The notes: generated by a model not told the origin, from the letters alone. A stretch of DNA of 64,000 nt from Mesorhizobium loti R88b (GCF_013170845.1 NZ_CP033367.1:3039001-3103000), one strand, 5' to 3'. Counted from the stretch's first letter, positions 49,025 to 57,805 are shown. Numbers and translations: made by a program.

Positions 49025-50074
49025 CTACTGCGCCAGCCAGGCGTTGAAGCGCTTGACCAGGTCTTCGCCATAGTCGCCCCAGAACTCGGTGTCGGCGACG
49101 AGGTAGGCGCCGGCCAGATGGTCTGGCGCGTTGGGCAGTTTCGGCAAGGCATCGGCCGCGACGAAGGACGCCGCATCGGTGCGCACCGGCCCGTAGGTGA
49201 TGTAGCTGGCGAGCTTGGCGTTGTTTTCCGGCTTCGAGATATAGGCAAGGTATTTGTAGGCGAGCTCCGGGTTCTTGGCGCCCTTCGGGATGGCGATCAT
49301 GTCATATTCGAGGATCTGGTTATTCCAGACGACCTTGAACGGCTTCTTGTCGGTGTCGATGGCGTTCTGGATGCGGCCGTTCCAGGCGGTGGTCATCACC
49401 ACTTCCTGCGAGGCGAGCAATTGCGCCGGCTGCGCGCCGGCATCCCACCAGACGATATCCTTCTTGATGGTGTCGAGCTTCTTGAAGGCGCGGTCGACGC
49501 CTTCCGGCGTCGCCAGCACCTTGTAGACGTCGGCGGGCGCGACGCCATCGGCCATCAGCGCCCATTCCAAATTCTGCGCCGGGAATTTGCGCATGGCGCG
49601 CTTGCCCGGGAATTTCTTGGTGTCGAAGAGGTCGAGCACCGACGTCGGGGCTTCCTTCAGCACGGTTGGGTCATAGGCGAGGATGTCGCCATAGGCATCG
49701 AGACCGACACCGCAATCAAGCGCCGAGCCTTCGATGAACTTGTCGCGCGGGCCGATCTTGGAATAGTCGAGCCGCTCGAGAATGCCGGCGTCGCAGCCTT
49801 GCAGCACGGTCGCGGTTTCGACCGTCACCAGGTCGATCGGCACATTGCCGGTGTCGACCATGGCTTTGACCTTGCCGAGATCGCCGAGATATTCCTGCTC
49901 GAGGATCTTGGCGCCGGTCTCCTTGCTGAACGGCTCGAACCAGGCCTTGCGCTGGGCATCCTGCCAGGCGCCGCCGCTGGCCATGATCGACAGTTCATCG
50001 GCGAAGGCGTGGCTGATGCTGAGCAATGCGGTGGCCGCCGCTAAAGCGAGCATCCGGGTCTTGGCGATTTTCAT
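49025..50074 (-). CDS. PotD/PotF-like periplasmic binding protein
   Basis: The 349-residue protein has a signal peptide (MKIAKTRMLALAAATALLSIS, cleavage near HAFA-DE) and the type 2 periplasmic binding fold: GGAWQDAQRKAWFEPFSKETGAKI, NVPIDLVTVETATV, KNPELAYKYLAYISKPENNAKLA. It resembles binding proteins for polyamines, gamma-aminobutyrate or opines. The ligand cannot be fixed from sequence. It is the second gene of the operon. Confidence 0.9.
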   Translation of the reverse strand: MKIAKTRMLALAAATALLSISHAFADELSIMASGGAWQDAQRKAWFEPFSKETGAKILEQEYLGDLGKVKAMVDTGNVPIDLVTVETATVLQGCDAGILERLDYSKIGPRDKFIEGSALDCGVGLDAYGDILAYDPTVLKEAPTSVLDLFDTKKFPGKRAMRKFPAQNLEWALMADGVAPADVYKVLATPEGVDRAFKKLDTIKKDIVWWDAGAQPAQLLASQEVVMTTAWNGRIQNAIDTDKKPFKVVWNNQILEYDMIAIPKGAKNPELAYKYLAYISKPENNAKLASYITYGPVRTDAASFVAADALPKLPNAPDHLAGAYLVADTEFWGDYGEDLVKRFNAWLAQ

Positions 50075-50117
50075 GTTTTTCTTCCCCTATTTTTGAGACT
50101 GATCTGTTCTGGTTGGT

Positions 50118-51266
50118 TCAGGATGGACCTGTGTTGGCGGCGCCCGCCGCGGCATCGGCGGGAAAGGCGCGGCAGTCATTGGCTGCACAGGAGACCGTGA
50201 CGGCCTCGCCATTGGCCATCGATGCTTCGGGGCCGACCTTGACGGTCAGCACCTGGTCATTGCCGAGCCTGGCCAGCAGCCGCAGATGGTCACCGAGATA
50301 GATGCGGCCGTCGACCGTCGCGGGCAGGGCGTTGCCGCCCGGGGCGGCCGGCGCCAGGCTCAGCCGCTCCGGGCGGATGGCGACGTGGCAGACAGTACCC
50401 TGGGTGACGCCGACTGCGAGCGCGGTGAGTTCGCCGCCGCCGGTCAGCCGCACGCGGCATTGCTGGCCCGAGACGCGCTCGACCACGCCTTCCAGCGTGT
50501 TGTTCTCGCCGATGAAGCTCGCCACGAAGGAGCTTTGCGGGGAATTATAGAGATCGTCGGGCGAGCCGAGCTGGGCGATGGCGCCATTGTTGAAGACGGC
50601 GACGCGGTCCGACATGGTCAGCGCCTCGCTCTGGTCATGGGTGACGTAGACGATGGTGACGCCGAGCATGGTGTGGATCTGCTTGATCTCGAGCTGCATG
50701 TGCTCGCGCAATTTCTTGTCCAGTGCGCCCAGCGGCTCGTCCATCAGCACCAGGCTCGGCTCGAACACCAGCGCGCGGGCCAGCGCGACGCGCTGCTGCT
50801 GGCCGCCGGAAAGCTGCGCCGGCTTGCGGTCGCCGAATTGCTTCAGCCGCACCATGTCGAGCGCGCGGCCGACGCGGCCGGCAATGTCGGCCTTGCTCAC
50901 CTGGCGCACGGAGAGCGGGAAAGCGACGTTCTCCGCCACACTCATATGCGGGAACAGCGCGTAGTTCTGGAACACCATGCCGATGTTGCGCTGGTAGGGC
51001 GGCAAGCGGTCGACCGGCTTGCCTTCCAGGGTGATGGTGCCGCTGGTCGGCCGTTCGAAGCCGGCCAGCATGTTGAGCGTCGTCGTCTTGCCCGAGCCCG
51101 AAGGCCCGAGCAGGGTCAGGAATTCGCCACGCGCGACGCCGAGGTTCAGCCGCGTCACCGCGAAGGCGCGGCCGTCATAGGATTTCTCGACATCGACGAA
51201 ATCGACAAAAGCCGGGCCTGGCGACGCGGCTGGCGGTGATGGCAGAACGGCCTGACGGGCGCTCAT
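50118..51266 (-). CDS. PotA-like ABC transporter ATP-binding protein
   Basis: The 382-residue protein has the Walker A GPSGSGKTTTLNMLAG, the signature LSGGQQQRVALARAL, Walker B LVLMDEPLGALDKKLREHMQLE and the C-terminal TOBE domain (HVAIRPERLSLAP... IYLGDHLRLLARLG) of the PotA/FbpC group. It energises uptake with the two permeases. It is the first gene of the operon and is divergent from the MocR gene, with 288 bases of repeat-rich regulatory DNA between them. Confidence 0.92.
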   Translation of the reverse strand: MSARQAVLPSPPAASPGPAFVDFVDVEKSYDGRAFAVTRLNLGVARGEFLTLLGPSGSGKTTTLNMLAGFERPTSGTITLEGKPVDRLPPYQRNIGMVFQNYALFPHMSVAENVAFPLSVRQVSKADIAGRVGRALDMVRLKQFGDRKPAQLSGGQQQRVALARALVFEPSLVLMDEPLGALDKKLREHMQLEIKQIHTMLGVTIVYVTHDQSEALTMSDRVAVFNNGAIAQLGSPDDLYNSPQSSFVASFIGENNTLEGVVERVSGQQCRVRLTGGGELTALAVGVTQGTVCHVAIRPERLSLAPAAPGGNALPATVDGRIYLGDHLRLLARLGNDQVLTVKVGPEASMANGEAVTVSCAANDCRAFPADAAAGAANTGPS

Positions 51267-51554
51267 CGGGCACGATCCCGAAATGTACTGGCTGTAGCAC
51301 TATGCGGCTTGTGATGCATGGTTCCGTCCCATTGGAAGCCCGCATCTCGGCGGGTCACCCAAACTTGTATGCTCACACAATCTATCTGAAATCGAGCATA
51401 GATGCATACAACTTTGACCGTCAAGCCGGTATTTTCGGTGATTGTGTGATATTTCCGCCTGACAAAGCGGAATTGATGTCACACAAGCGCTATTGTCCGG
51501 CGAATTGTCTTATGCTAAGCCCACGACGAAGCCGAACCCCCGAATCCATCCAGC
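51267..51554. promoter_or_regulatory. divergent control region with repeated half-sites
   Basis: TTGTATGC (51365-51372) and GCATACAA (51404-51411) are perfect inverted half-sites. TCACACAATC (51373-51382) has a perfect inverted copy, GATTGTGTGA (51440-51449), and a direct copy of its first 8 bases, TCACACAA (51479-51486). The spacing suits a MocR-type regulator that binds separated sites. The promoters of both divergent operons lie in this segment. Confidence 0.55.
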
Positions 51555-52943
51555 ATGCTCAGCGATCTCCGCCTTACCGAGGATGAAAGTCCGGTCTATC
51601 GCCGTCTCGCCGACGCGATCGCCGAGCGCATCGCTGCCGGCACGCTGGCGGTCGGCGACCGGCTGCCGCCGCAGCGCGACATAGCGCGCGCGCTCGGCAT
51701 CAACGTCACCACGGTGACGCGGGCGCTGGCGACGCTGCAGCAGCGCGGCCTGCTGGAGGCACGGCCGGGGCGGGGCACCACAGTGGCCGCCAGGCAGGCC
51801 GGCGAACGACCCGGCTTCGTCTCGGCGCCGAGCGACGAGAGCGGCATCATCGACCTGTCGGTCAACCGGCCCGCCACCTCGGCCTATCTCGACGCGCTGG
51901 CCGCGCTGCTGCCGCGCCTGCCCAGGGATCCGCACTATGCCTCGCTGCAGGACTATCATCCGCCGGAAGGGCCGCTCTGGGCGCGCGTGGCCGTCGCCGA
52001 CTGGCTCAAGACGGTTGCCGGCGATGGCGACCCCGGCCGCGTGGTGCTGGCGGCGGGCGCCCAGCATGGACTCGACTGCTTGCTTGGCGCGGTGACCCGG
52101 CAAGGCGAGGTGGTGCTTGCCGACGAGGTGACCTATCAGGGCATCAATGCGCTCTGCCGCGTGCATGGGCTCGATCTCAGGGGCGTTGCCATGGATCGCG
52201 GCGGCATGCGGCCGGACGCTTTCGACGCCGCCTGCGCGCAGCTGCGCCCCCGCGCGGTGTTCCTGGTTCCGACGCTGCACAATCCCACGACGATTACGCT
52301 CAGCGAAGCGCGCCGTCACGAGCTCGCCGCCGTCGCGCGCCGCCACAATGTCATGATCATCGAGGACGACGTCTACCGGCCGCTGGCCGACGAGGCCTTG
52401 CCTTCCTTCGCCAGCCTGGAGCCGGAGCTGACGGTGCATATCGGTGCACTGTCGAAATGCCTGGCGCCGGGCTTGCGGCTCGGCTTCGTCATCGCGCCGC
52501 GCGCCATTGCCGGCCAGGTGGCGGCGGCGTTGCGCATCAATTGCTGGAGCATCAGCCCGCTGACGGCGCTGATCGGGGCACGGATGATCGAGGACGGAGG
52601 GGCGGCGCGCATCATCGAGGTGCAGAAGCAGGAACTGCGCCAGCGCCAGGCGATCCTCAGCGAAATCCTCGGCCGCTACGATGTCCAGAGCCAACCAAGC
52701 GCCACCCATGCGTGGCTGCGCCTGCCCGAGCCCTGGCGCGGCGCCGGCTTTGCCCGCACCTGCCTGGAGCGCGGCGTGGCGCTGCTGCCAGGCGACGCCT
52801 TCGCCGTCGGCCGCGAACCGGTCCAGCATGGCGTGCGCATCAATGTTGGTGCCGCGCGTTCGCAGGACGATTTGCGCAGCGCGCTGACCACCATGGCCGA
52901 GTTGCTGTCGGCCGGGCATCTGCAACTGCCGGGTTTTGTCTGA
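51555..52943 (+). CDS. MocR-type regulator (GntR HTH fused to aminotransferase domain)
   Basis: The 462-residue protein has a GntR winged helix (residues 10-75; DRLPPQRDIARALGINVTTVTRALATLQQRGLLEARPG) and a PLP-binding aminotransferase class I domain. The domain contains VFLVPTLHNPTT (Asn region), IIEDDVYRPLADE and the PLP-lysine motif SKCLAPGLRLGF. MocR proteins sense amino acid- or amine-like effectors through PLP. It probably controls the divergent transporter and the flavoprotein gene 17 bases downstream. Confidence 0.92.
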   Translation: MLSDLRLTEDESPVYRRLADAIAERIAAGTLAVGDRLPPQRDIARALGINVTTVTRALATLQQRGLLEARPGRGTTVAARQAGERPGFVSAPSDESGIIDLSVNRPATSAYLDALAALLPRLPRDPHYASLQDYHPPEGPLWARVAVADWLKTVAGDGDPGRVVLAAGAQHGLDCLLGAVTRQGEVVLADEVTYQGINALCRVHGLDLRGVAMDRGGMRPDAFDAACAQLRPRAVFLVPTLHNPTTITLSEARRHELAAVARRHNVMIIEDDVYRPLADEALPSFASLEPELTVHIGALSKCLAPGLRLGFVIAPRAIAGQVAAALRINCWSISPLTALIGARMIEDGGAARIIEVQKQELRQRQAILSEILGRYDVQSQPSATHAWLRLPEPWRGAGFARTCLERGVALLPGDAFAVGREPVQHGVRINVGAARSQDDLRSALTTMAELLSAGHLQLPGFV

Positions 52944-52960
52944 GGCCAGGGAACCGCACA

Positions 52961-54205
52961 GTGACAGGGAAAAACGTCGAGATCGCCATCATCGGCGCTG
53001 GCGTGGTCGGGCTGGCAACGGCGCTGCGCCTGGCCAGCGACGGCCGCGAAGTCCTGCTCATCGATCCCAACGAGCCAGGCTCCGGCGCCTCGTCTGGCAA
53101 TGCCGGCACGCTGGCCGAATATGCCTGCCTGCCGGTCGGCAACCCCGCCGTGCTGCGCGCGCTGCCAAAACTGCTTCTCGACGCCGACAGTCCCTTTTCG
53201 CTGCGCTGGACAGCGCTGCTGCACCTGGCGCCGTGGCTCACCAGCTTCGTCAGGCAATCGCTGCCGGCCGCCACCCATGCCAATGCGGTCGCGATGGCCG
53301 GCCTGCTGGCCGATTCCCTGCCGGCCTGGGAGGAGATGGCTGTCGAGGCCGATGCCGGGGATTTGCTGCGCCGCAATGGCTGCCTCTATCTCTATCGCCG
53401 ACCGAACGATTTTGCCCGCGGCGCGGCAAGCCGTGCGTTGCGCGCCGAATTCGGCGTCGACCAGGCGGTGCTGAACCCCGGTGAAGTGGCCGCACTGGAA
53501 CCGAACCTGCCGGCGGTGCAGGGCGGCGGGCTGTTTTTTCCGCAATCGATGAACCTGACCGATCCCCAGACCATGATGGCGCGGCTGCTCAAGGCGGCGA
53601 CAGAGCGGGGTGCCGCCTTGCTGCGCGGCGAGGTGACCGGGCTGCGGGCCGATGCCGGTGGTGTCGACCTCAGCGGTCCCGGCCTCAGCCTGCGCGCGAG
53701 CAAGGTGGTGATCGCCGCCGGCGCCTTCTCGCGGCCGCTGTCGGCACAGGCCGGCGACCGCATCCCGCTCGAAACCGAGCGCGGCTATCACCTCGAATTC
53801 GCCACGCCTGCGCCGGTGCTGACGCGGCCGGTGTGCCCGGTCGATCTCGGCTTCTACATGACGCCGATGGCCGGCCGGCTGCGCGTCGCCGGCACGGTCG
53901 AACTCGGCCGGCTGGCCTCGCCACCCAATCCACGCCGGCTGGCGCTGCTCGATCGCGGTGTGCGCCAGTTCTTTCCAGCGCTCGGCCAGCCCTCGTCAAA
54001 ATGGCTCGGCTTCCGCCCGTCGCTGCCGGATTCGCGGCCGGTCATTGGCCCGTCGCCCGGCAATCCCGATATCATCTATGCCTTCGGCCATGGCCATCTC
54101 GGGCTGACGCTCTCGGCCATCACCGCGCGGCTGGTCGGTGACCTCATCGCCGACCGGCGGCCCAACAGCGAAAGACTTGCGCCTTTTGCGGCCGGGCGGT
54201 TCTAA
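52961..54205 (+). CDS. DadA/glycine-oxidase-like FAD-dependent amino acid dehydrogenase
   Basis: The 414-residue protein (GTG start at 52961) has the FAD motif VEIAIIGAGVVGLATALRLASDGREVLLID at residues 6-35, SGASSGNAGTLAEYA, and the DAO-family C-terminus (GFRPSLPDSRPVIGPSPGNPDIIYAFGHGHLGLTLS). It oxidatively deaminates an amino acid or N-substituted amino acid, passing electrons to quinone or oxygen. With the MocR regulator and the amine-type ABC transporter it forms a likely catabolic unit. Confidence 0.9.
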   Translation: MTGKNVEIAIIGAGVVGLATALRLASDGREVLLIDPNEPGSGASSGNAGTLAEYACLPVGNPAVLRALPKLLLDADSPFSLRWTALLHLAPWLTSFVRQSLPAATHANAVAMAGLLADSLPAWEEMAVEADAGDLLRRNGCLYLYRRPNDFARGAASRALRAEFGVDQAVLNPGEVAALEPNLPAVQGGGLFFPQSMNLTDPQTMMARLLKAATERGAALLRGEVTGLRADAGGVDLSGPGLSLRASKVVIAAGAFSRPLSAQAGDRIPLETERGYHLEFATPAPVLTRPVCPVDLGFYMTPMAGRLRVAGTVELGRLASPPNPRRLALLDRGVRQFFPALGQPSSKWLGFRPSLPDSRPVIGPSPGNPDIIYAFGHGHLGLTLSAITARLVGDLIADRRPNSERLAPFAAGRF

Positions 54206-54870
54206 CCACCCGCCGGCGCAGCCTCGATCTCCTGGAGATAAAACACCTTGCTCGGCTGCAGATGGTCGACGCAGAGCTGTGCCAGCACCCAATTGTCGCG
54301 GCGTTTCAGCGCCTCGATCATCATCGAGTGGTGTTGGCGCGAGACGTCGAGCTTTTCCCGGTCGGCGAGCGAATTGGCGCGCACCGGCAGGCTGAGGCGC
54401 ATGTAGTGTTCGATCGAGGACACCAGATAGGCGTTGCCGCAGGCCGAGAACATGGTCAGGTGGAAGCGGTCATTGGCCTCGTGGATGCCTCTGAGATAGC
54501 CCTTGTCGACATGGCCGCTGTAGATGCCGTGGATTTCGATCAATTCCGCGATCAGCGCGTCGCTGACCGGCAGGGGGATCATCAGCGCCGCCTGGCGCTG
54601 CAGCATTTCGCGCACCTCGTAGATCTGCCGCACCTCCTCGGGCGAGAGCCGGCGCACCATGGCGCCCTTGTTGCGCTCGCGCGTGACGATGCCGAGTTTT
54701 TCCAGCTGGTAGAGCGCCTGGCGGATGGTGTGGCGCGAAACCGGGAAGCGGGCGAGCAGCACATCCTCGACCAGGCGCGTGCCGGGTGCCAGCCGGCCGA
54801 AGATGATGTCCTCCTCCAGCGCGTGCACGGTGTCGGCTTCCTTGCCGCCATAGTCGAAGCTGTTGAGCAT
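54202..54870 (-). CDS. GntR-family (FCD) transcriptional regulator
   Basis: The 222-residue protein has an N-terminal winged helix (LEEDIIFGRLAPGTRLVEDVLLARFPVSRHTIRQALYQLEKLGIV, residues 17-61) and an FCD effector domain (IYEVREMLQRQAALM; DRFHLTMFSACGNAYLVSSIEHYMRL, with His and Asp metal ligands). It probably controls the convergent flavoprotein unit or itself. Two strong GTTGT/ACAAC palindromes lie immediately upstream of its start. Its stop overlaps that of the flavoprotein gene. Confidence 0.92.
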   Translation of the reverse strand: MLNSFDYGGKEADTVHALEEDIIFGRLAPGTRLVEDVLLARFPVSRHTIRQALYQLEKLGIVTRERNKGAMVRRLSPEEVRQIYEVREMLQRQAALMIPLPVSDALIAELIEIHGIYSGHVDKGYLRGIHEANDRFHLTMFSACGNAYLVSSIEHYMRLSLPVRANSLADREKLDVSRQHHSMMIEALKRRDNWVLAQLCVDHLQPSKVFYLQEIEAAPAGG

Positions 54871-54881
54871 CGCGAACCCTT

Positions 54882-54956
54882 GTTGTTCCCAGAACAACGC
54901 TTGTTGTTTTCCCCGGGCAACTCTCGTTGTCCGCCGGGACAACAAGAGTTGCCCGG
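54882..54956. promoter_or_regulatory. two palindromic GntR operator candidates
   Basis: GTTGTTC-CCA-GAACAAC (54882-54898) is a perfect 7-bp dyad, and a 20-bp dyad with one mismatch lies at 54913-54932 and 54937-54956, containing GTTGTCC/GGACAAC at its centre. Both share the GTTGT...ACAAC core typical of FCD-type GntR operators. They start 12 bases upstream of the GntR ATG, overlapping its promoter. Confidence 0.65.
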
Positions 54957-54970
54957 AAGCAGCACTCTAA

Positions 54971-55070
54971 AGCGGTTCATCGCTTCACGGAAACGCCGAA
55001 CCGCTCTATTTCCTTGTCTGGCTTCCTAGTCCGACGCAATTCCGGTTGGGAAAGCGCTATTCGCTTTCCC
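54971..55070. repeat. rhizobial intergenic mosaic element
   Basis: AGCGGTTC (54971-54978) pairs with GAACCGCT (54998-55005), and GGGAAAGCG (55048-55056) pairs with CGCTTTCCC (55062-55070). Between them is ACGCAATTCCG (55034-55044), which recurs at 63262-63272 in another palindromic element. These blocks look like the mosaic units scattered in rhizobial genomes. Confidence 0.55.
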
Positions 55071-55091
55071 TGGGATACGGTACCTGATCGC

Positions 55092-55601
55092 ATGACCAAA
55101 GCGCGCGCCGTGCCCATGCCTAGCAACAGCGTGCTTGCGCCGCTCTACGCCGGCGCGGACCTTTTGGACGCCTATGCAATTCGACTACCGGCGGGCGCCT
55201 GCGATGATCTGGAGGTGCTGGCGCGCGCCGCGTTCGAACGACCGGCGGGGTGGATTCGCGCGCTCACTCGTGTCCGCGATGTGGTGATGGCGGCAGTCGC
55301 CGTCAAATCGTCGCGCGCCATCGGTCTTGCCGCGGCGGCGCGTGGGCCGGTCATCGGCTTTTTCCCGGTGCTGTCAAAGAGCGCGACGGAGTTGGTCGTG
55401 GGCGAGGACGACCGGCATCTCGACTTCCGCGCCACCATCCAACTTCGCGCCGATGCGGCCAATGGGCGCGAGCTGGTCGTGGGTACCGTGGTGCATTGCC
55501 ACAATCGGCTGGGGCGTATTTATCTCGCGACGATAGCACCGTTTCATCGCGCGATTGTGCGGGCGAGTTTAGAACAGGCGGCAAGAGCAATGTCGATTTA
55601 A
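55092..55601 (+). CDS. DUF2867 family protein
   Basis: The 169-residue protein (LLDAYAIRLPAGACDDLEVLARAAFERPAGWIRALTRVRDVVMAAVAVK at the start, GEDDRHLDFRATIQL mid, TVVHCHNRLGRIYLATIAPFHRAIVRA at the end) matches the DUF2867 pattern of small soluble proteins of unknown function. The ATG at 55092 follows a mosaic element. It seems to be monocistronic. Confidence 0.75.
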   Translation: MTKARAVPMPSNSVLAPLYAGADLLDAYAIRLPAGACDDLEVLARAAFERPAGWIRALTRVRDVVMAAVAVKSSRAIGLAAAARGPVIGFFPVLSKSATELVVGEDDRHLDFRATIQLRADAANGRELVVGTVVHCHNRLGRIYLATIAPFHRAIVRASLEQAARAMSI

Positions 55602-55740
55602 GCTTGCTTTGATAGTCGCGGCTGGCTGTAGCCGGTCCGTGGCACATCCCGTGAATTCGATGGTATTTTGCATCCGCATGGCAACATGCCCTACCGTCGA
55701 CGGCTGGGCGCATCTGGGCAAACGACGACAGGAGCGAATT

Positions 55741-56166
55741 TTGTCTGAGCGCGACACGAAGCTCCACGGTTGCTGGCGGCTGGTTTCCTTCGATACCGAG
55801 CTTCAGGAATCAAAGGAGCGCAGTCAACCGTGGGGCGCCGACCCCAATGGGTACCTCATTTTCGGCTCTGATGGGCGAATGATGGTCCTGGTTACCGCGG
55901 AGACGCGGGAGCCGGGGAATACAGATAAGAAACTGCTGGCACTTTTCCGAACCGTGATGGCCTATACCGGGCGGTATCGGATAGATGGCGACAGGTTCAT
56001 CGTCAGGATTGACGCATCCTGGAATGAAGCCTGGAACGCCAGCGAGCAGGAACGGTTCTACAAGCTTGATGGAGACACGCTCGACGTCTTTACGGCCTGG
56101 ATGCCGAATCCGTTGGTATCAGGAAACCCAATAGGAAGGGGTATTCTCAGCTTCAGGCGCGAGTGA
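55741..56166 (+). CDS. lipocalin-like domain protein
   Basis: The 141-residue protein (TTG start at 55741, AGGAG seven bases upstream) begins SERDTKLHGCWRLVSFDTELQ and has the repeated beta strands of the lipocalin-5-type fold (DPNGYLIFGSDGRMMVLV, YTGRYRIDGDRFIVRID, EQERFYKLDGDTLDVFTA). It probably binds a small ligand in the cytoplasm. Ligand unknown. Confidence 0.75.
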   Translation: MSERDTKLHGCWRLVSFDTELQESKERSQPWGADPNGYLIFGSDGRMMVLVTAETREPGNTDKKLLALFRTVMAYTGRYRIDGDRFIVRIDASWNEAWNASEQERFYKLDGDTLDVFTAWMPNPLVSGNPIGRGILSFRRE

Positions 56167-56172
56167 TTTTCC

Positions 56173-56928
56173 CTATGCCGAGTTCGCAACCCCCTCGCGG
56201 ATCAGACTGACCACAAGCTGATCCAGGCCGGGGTCATCGAAGCTGACGATATGGGCCATTTGCATCGCCCGTCTCTTGCCGATCCGGGTGACTTCCTGGC
56301 GCATGATCGCCGTGACGAAGGCCGGGCCTGATCCGGTCAGGACAATGGCCTTGCCGACCAGCACGGGCTCGGAAATGGAAGCCCATTGCAGTGCCAGGAT
56401 CGATGGCTCGCTGGTCTGGCGGCTGTTGATGCCATTGAAGTAGATCCAGTTCAGGCGCGAGATCACCACGCCGTAGTGGTTGCCCGGCACGCGGGCTCCG
56501 CCCTGGCCGTCGCCCGGAGCCCACCGCGTCACCCGCCGAAAGGTGACCAGCTCCGCCTCGCGCCGCACGAAAGTGACCGAGCGCATCAGAAGTTCGGGAC
56601 GGCCGGGCACCGAAAAATAGGTGAAATAGGTACCGCCGGCGATGGCTGGGCTCGGCGGCCGCACCATGTTCTCGTACAGCTTCTGGCGCAGCGACGCGTA
56701 TTCGTCAGCCTGGCCCTCGATCTCGGGTTGGCGATAGAGTTCGTTCTCGTCGATCTTGAAGTAATCGCATATGAGCTGGGCAGTGGCCTTGTTGGGAACA
56801 GCCTGACCCTGCAGATAGCGTTCGAACTGGGTACGGTTTATGCCAAGCGCCCGGCACACCGCACTGACCGAGGCATGCCCCCGGATCAGCCGCCTGAGAT
56901 TGACAGCGAGATTCTGGCGAATTGGCAC
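56173..56928 (-). CDS. XRE-family regulator with unknown C-terminal domain
   Basis: The 251-residue protein has an N-terminal HTH (LAVNLRRLIRGHASVSAVCRALGINRTQFERYLQGQAVPNKATAQLICDYFKI, residues 7-59) and a C-terminal beta-rich domain of about 150 residues (YFTYFSVPGRPELLMRSVTFVRREAELVTFRRVTRW). It is probably a repressor of its own or the divergent gene region, in which GTAC-containing palindromes occur. Confidence 0.85.
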   Translation of the reverse strand: MPIRQNLAVNLRRLIRGHASVSAVCRALGINRTQFERYLQGQAVPNKATAQLICDYFKIDENELYRQPEIEGQADEYASLRQKLYENMVRPPSPAIAGGTYFTYFSVPGRPELLMRSVTFVRREAELVTFRRVTRWAPGDGQGGARVPGNHYGVVISRLNWIYFNGINSRQTSEPSILALQWASISEPVLVGKAIVLTGSGPAFVTAIMRQEVTRIGKRRAMQMAHIVSFDDPGLDQLVVSLIREGVANSA

Positions 56929-57260
56929 GACATCATCCCCGCGATTGACGTACGAACCATTTATTTAAGCAATAGCTTATATCATATTGATCATACCAAT
57001 AACATATGCCGCGGCTGCTTCCGAATGGGACCTTTGACCAATTGAAATGGTTGGAAATGTACGAATTGTACGTATTCGTACAGTTTTTCTATGCAAGCAC
57101 CGCAAATGGGCGTATTGCAGCGACAAGAGCGACCTTTATCGGCCACTCGACATCGTGTGATGGGGGGCGGTTTGGATATTGCCGACCTGGTCGACTGCAC
57201 GCATACCCGGTTGAGCAAGATTGGTAACGCGGCTTCGTCGCCGCGTAGGGAATCGCTGCC
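56929..57260. promoter_or_regulatory. AT-rich intergenic region with nested palindrome
   Basis: These 332 bases are lower in GC than their surroundings (AATAGCTTATATCATATTGATC near 56970-56990). They hold TGTACGAA (57058-57065) and TTCGTACA (57075-57082) as perfect inverted arms around TTGTACGTA, so GTAC occurs three times. This is a good candidate operator for the divergent XRE regulator. No coding region is supported in it. Confidence 0.5.
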
Positions 57261-57698
57261 TTGAGCCTTTTTGCCAGACTTCGCGCTGGCAGCCAGTCGG
57301 CCGCCTTGATCCCTTATAGATACGTCAAATTGCGCTCGGGTCTTCCCGACGACCTCGACGGCTTTCAGAACGCCCGGGATGTTGTCGCGGAAAATCCAGG
57401 CTGCCGCGTGATCCAGGATTGGCTGGTGTCCCGGGACGGCATTCTCGAGAAGCATCTCATCGTCGAGGACACAGCAACGGGAGAGCGTTTCGACGTGACG
57501 CCGCTCGAGCGCCGCGTGCCCTTCTTCGAACATCCAGGCACAAATGACGAGTTCGAGGGACTGTGGCATGAGATCAGCATGCCGGCCTATTCGCCGCCGC
57601 TACGGCTTGTCGTGCATGAGGCTGGCGACGAGATAACAAGGCACCGAGGCAGTGTGGCTTCCGATACCGGAACGTCCGGTGAGAACGCCGACGCTTGA
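57261..57698 (+). CDS. hypothetical protein, 145 aa
   Basis: A soluble protein (SLFARLRAGSQSAALIPYRYVKLRSGLPDDLDGFQNARDVV... HLIVEDTATGERFDVTPLERRVPFFEHPGTNDEFEGLWHEI). The start is a TTG at 57261 with AGGGA upstream. No known domain is recognised. It is divergent from the XRE regulator across the palindromic region, so it may be its target. Confidence 0.65.
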   Translation: MSLFARLRAGSQSAALIPYRYVKLRSGLPDDLDGFQNARDVVAENPGCRVIQDWLVSRDGILEKHLIVEDTATGERFDVTPLERRVPFFEHPGTNDEFEGLWHEISMPAYSPPLRLVVHEAGDEITRHRGSVASDTGTSGENADA

Positions 57699-57722
57699 TC
57701 CTATCGGGCGACGCCGGTCTTT

Positions 57723-57805
57723 CGGATCAGCCTGGCATGATCGTTCCGATCAGCCAGATATGATCGTTCCGATCAGCCGGGCATGATCGTTCCGATCAGC
57801 CTGAG
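57723..57805. repeat. 23-bp tandem repeat
   Basis: GATCAG recurs at 57725, 57748, 57771 and 57794, exactly every 23 bases, within units of GATCAGCC-x5-TGATCGTTCC form. The unit is not a multiple of three. It overlaps the last codons of the Crp-like gene, each unit encoding LIGTI-x2-G and a stop in turn, so the 3' end of that gene has been tandemly duplicated. Confidence 0.9.

Noticed and set aside
57723..57805. CRISPR-like reading of the 23-bp repeats
   Set aside because: Units are adjacent with no spacers and lie in the end of a gene.
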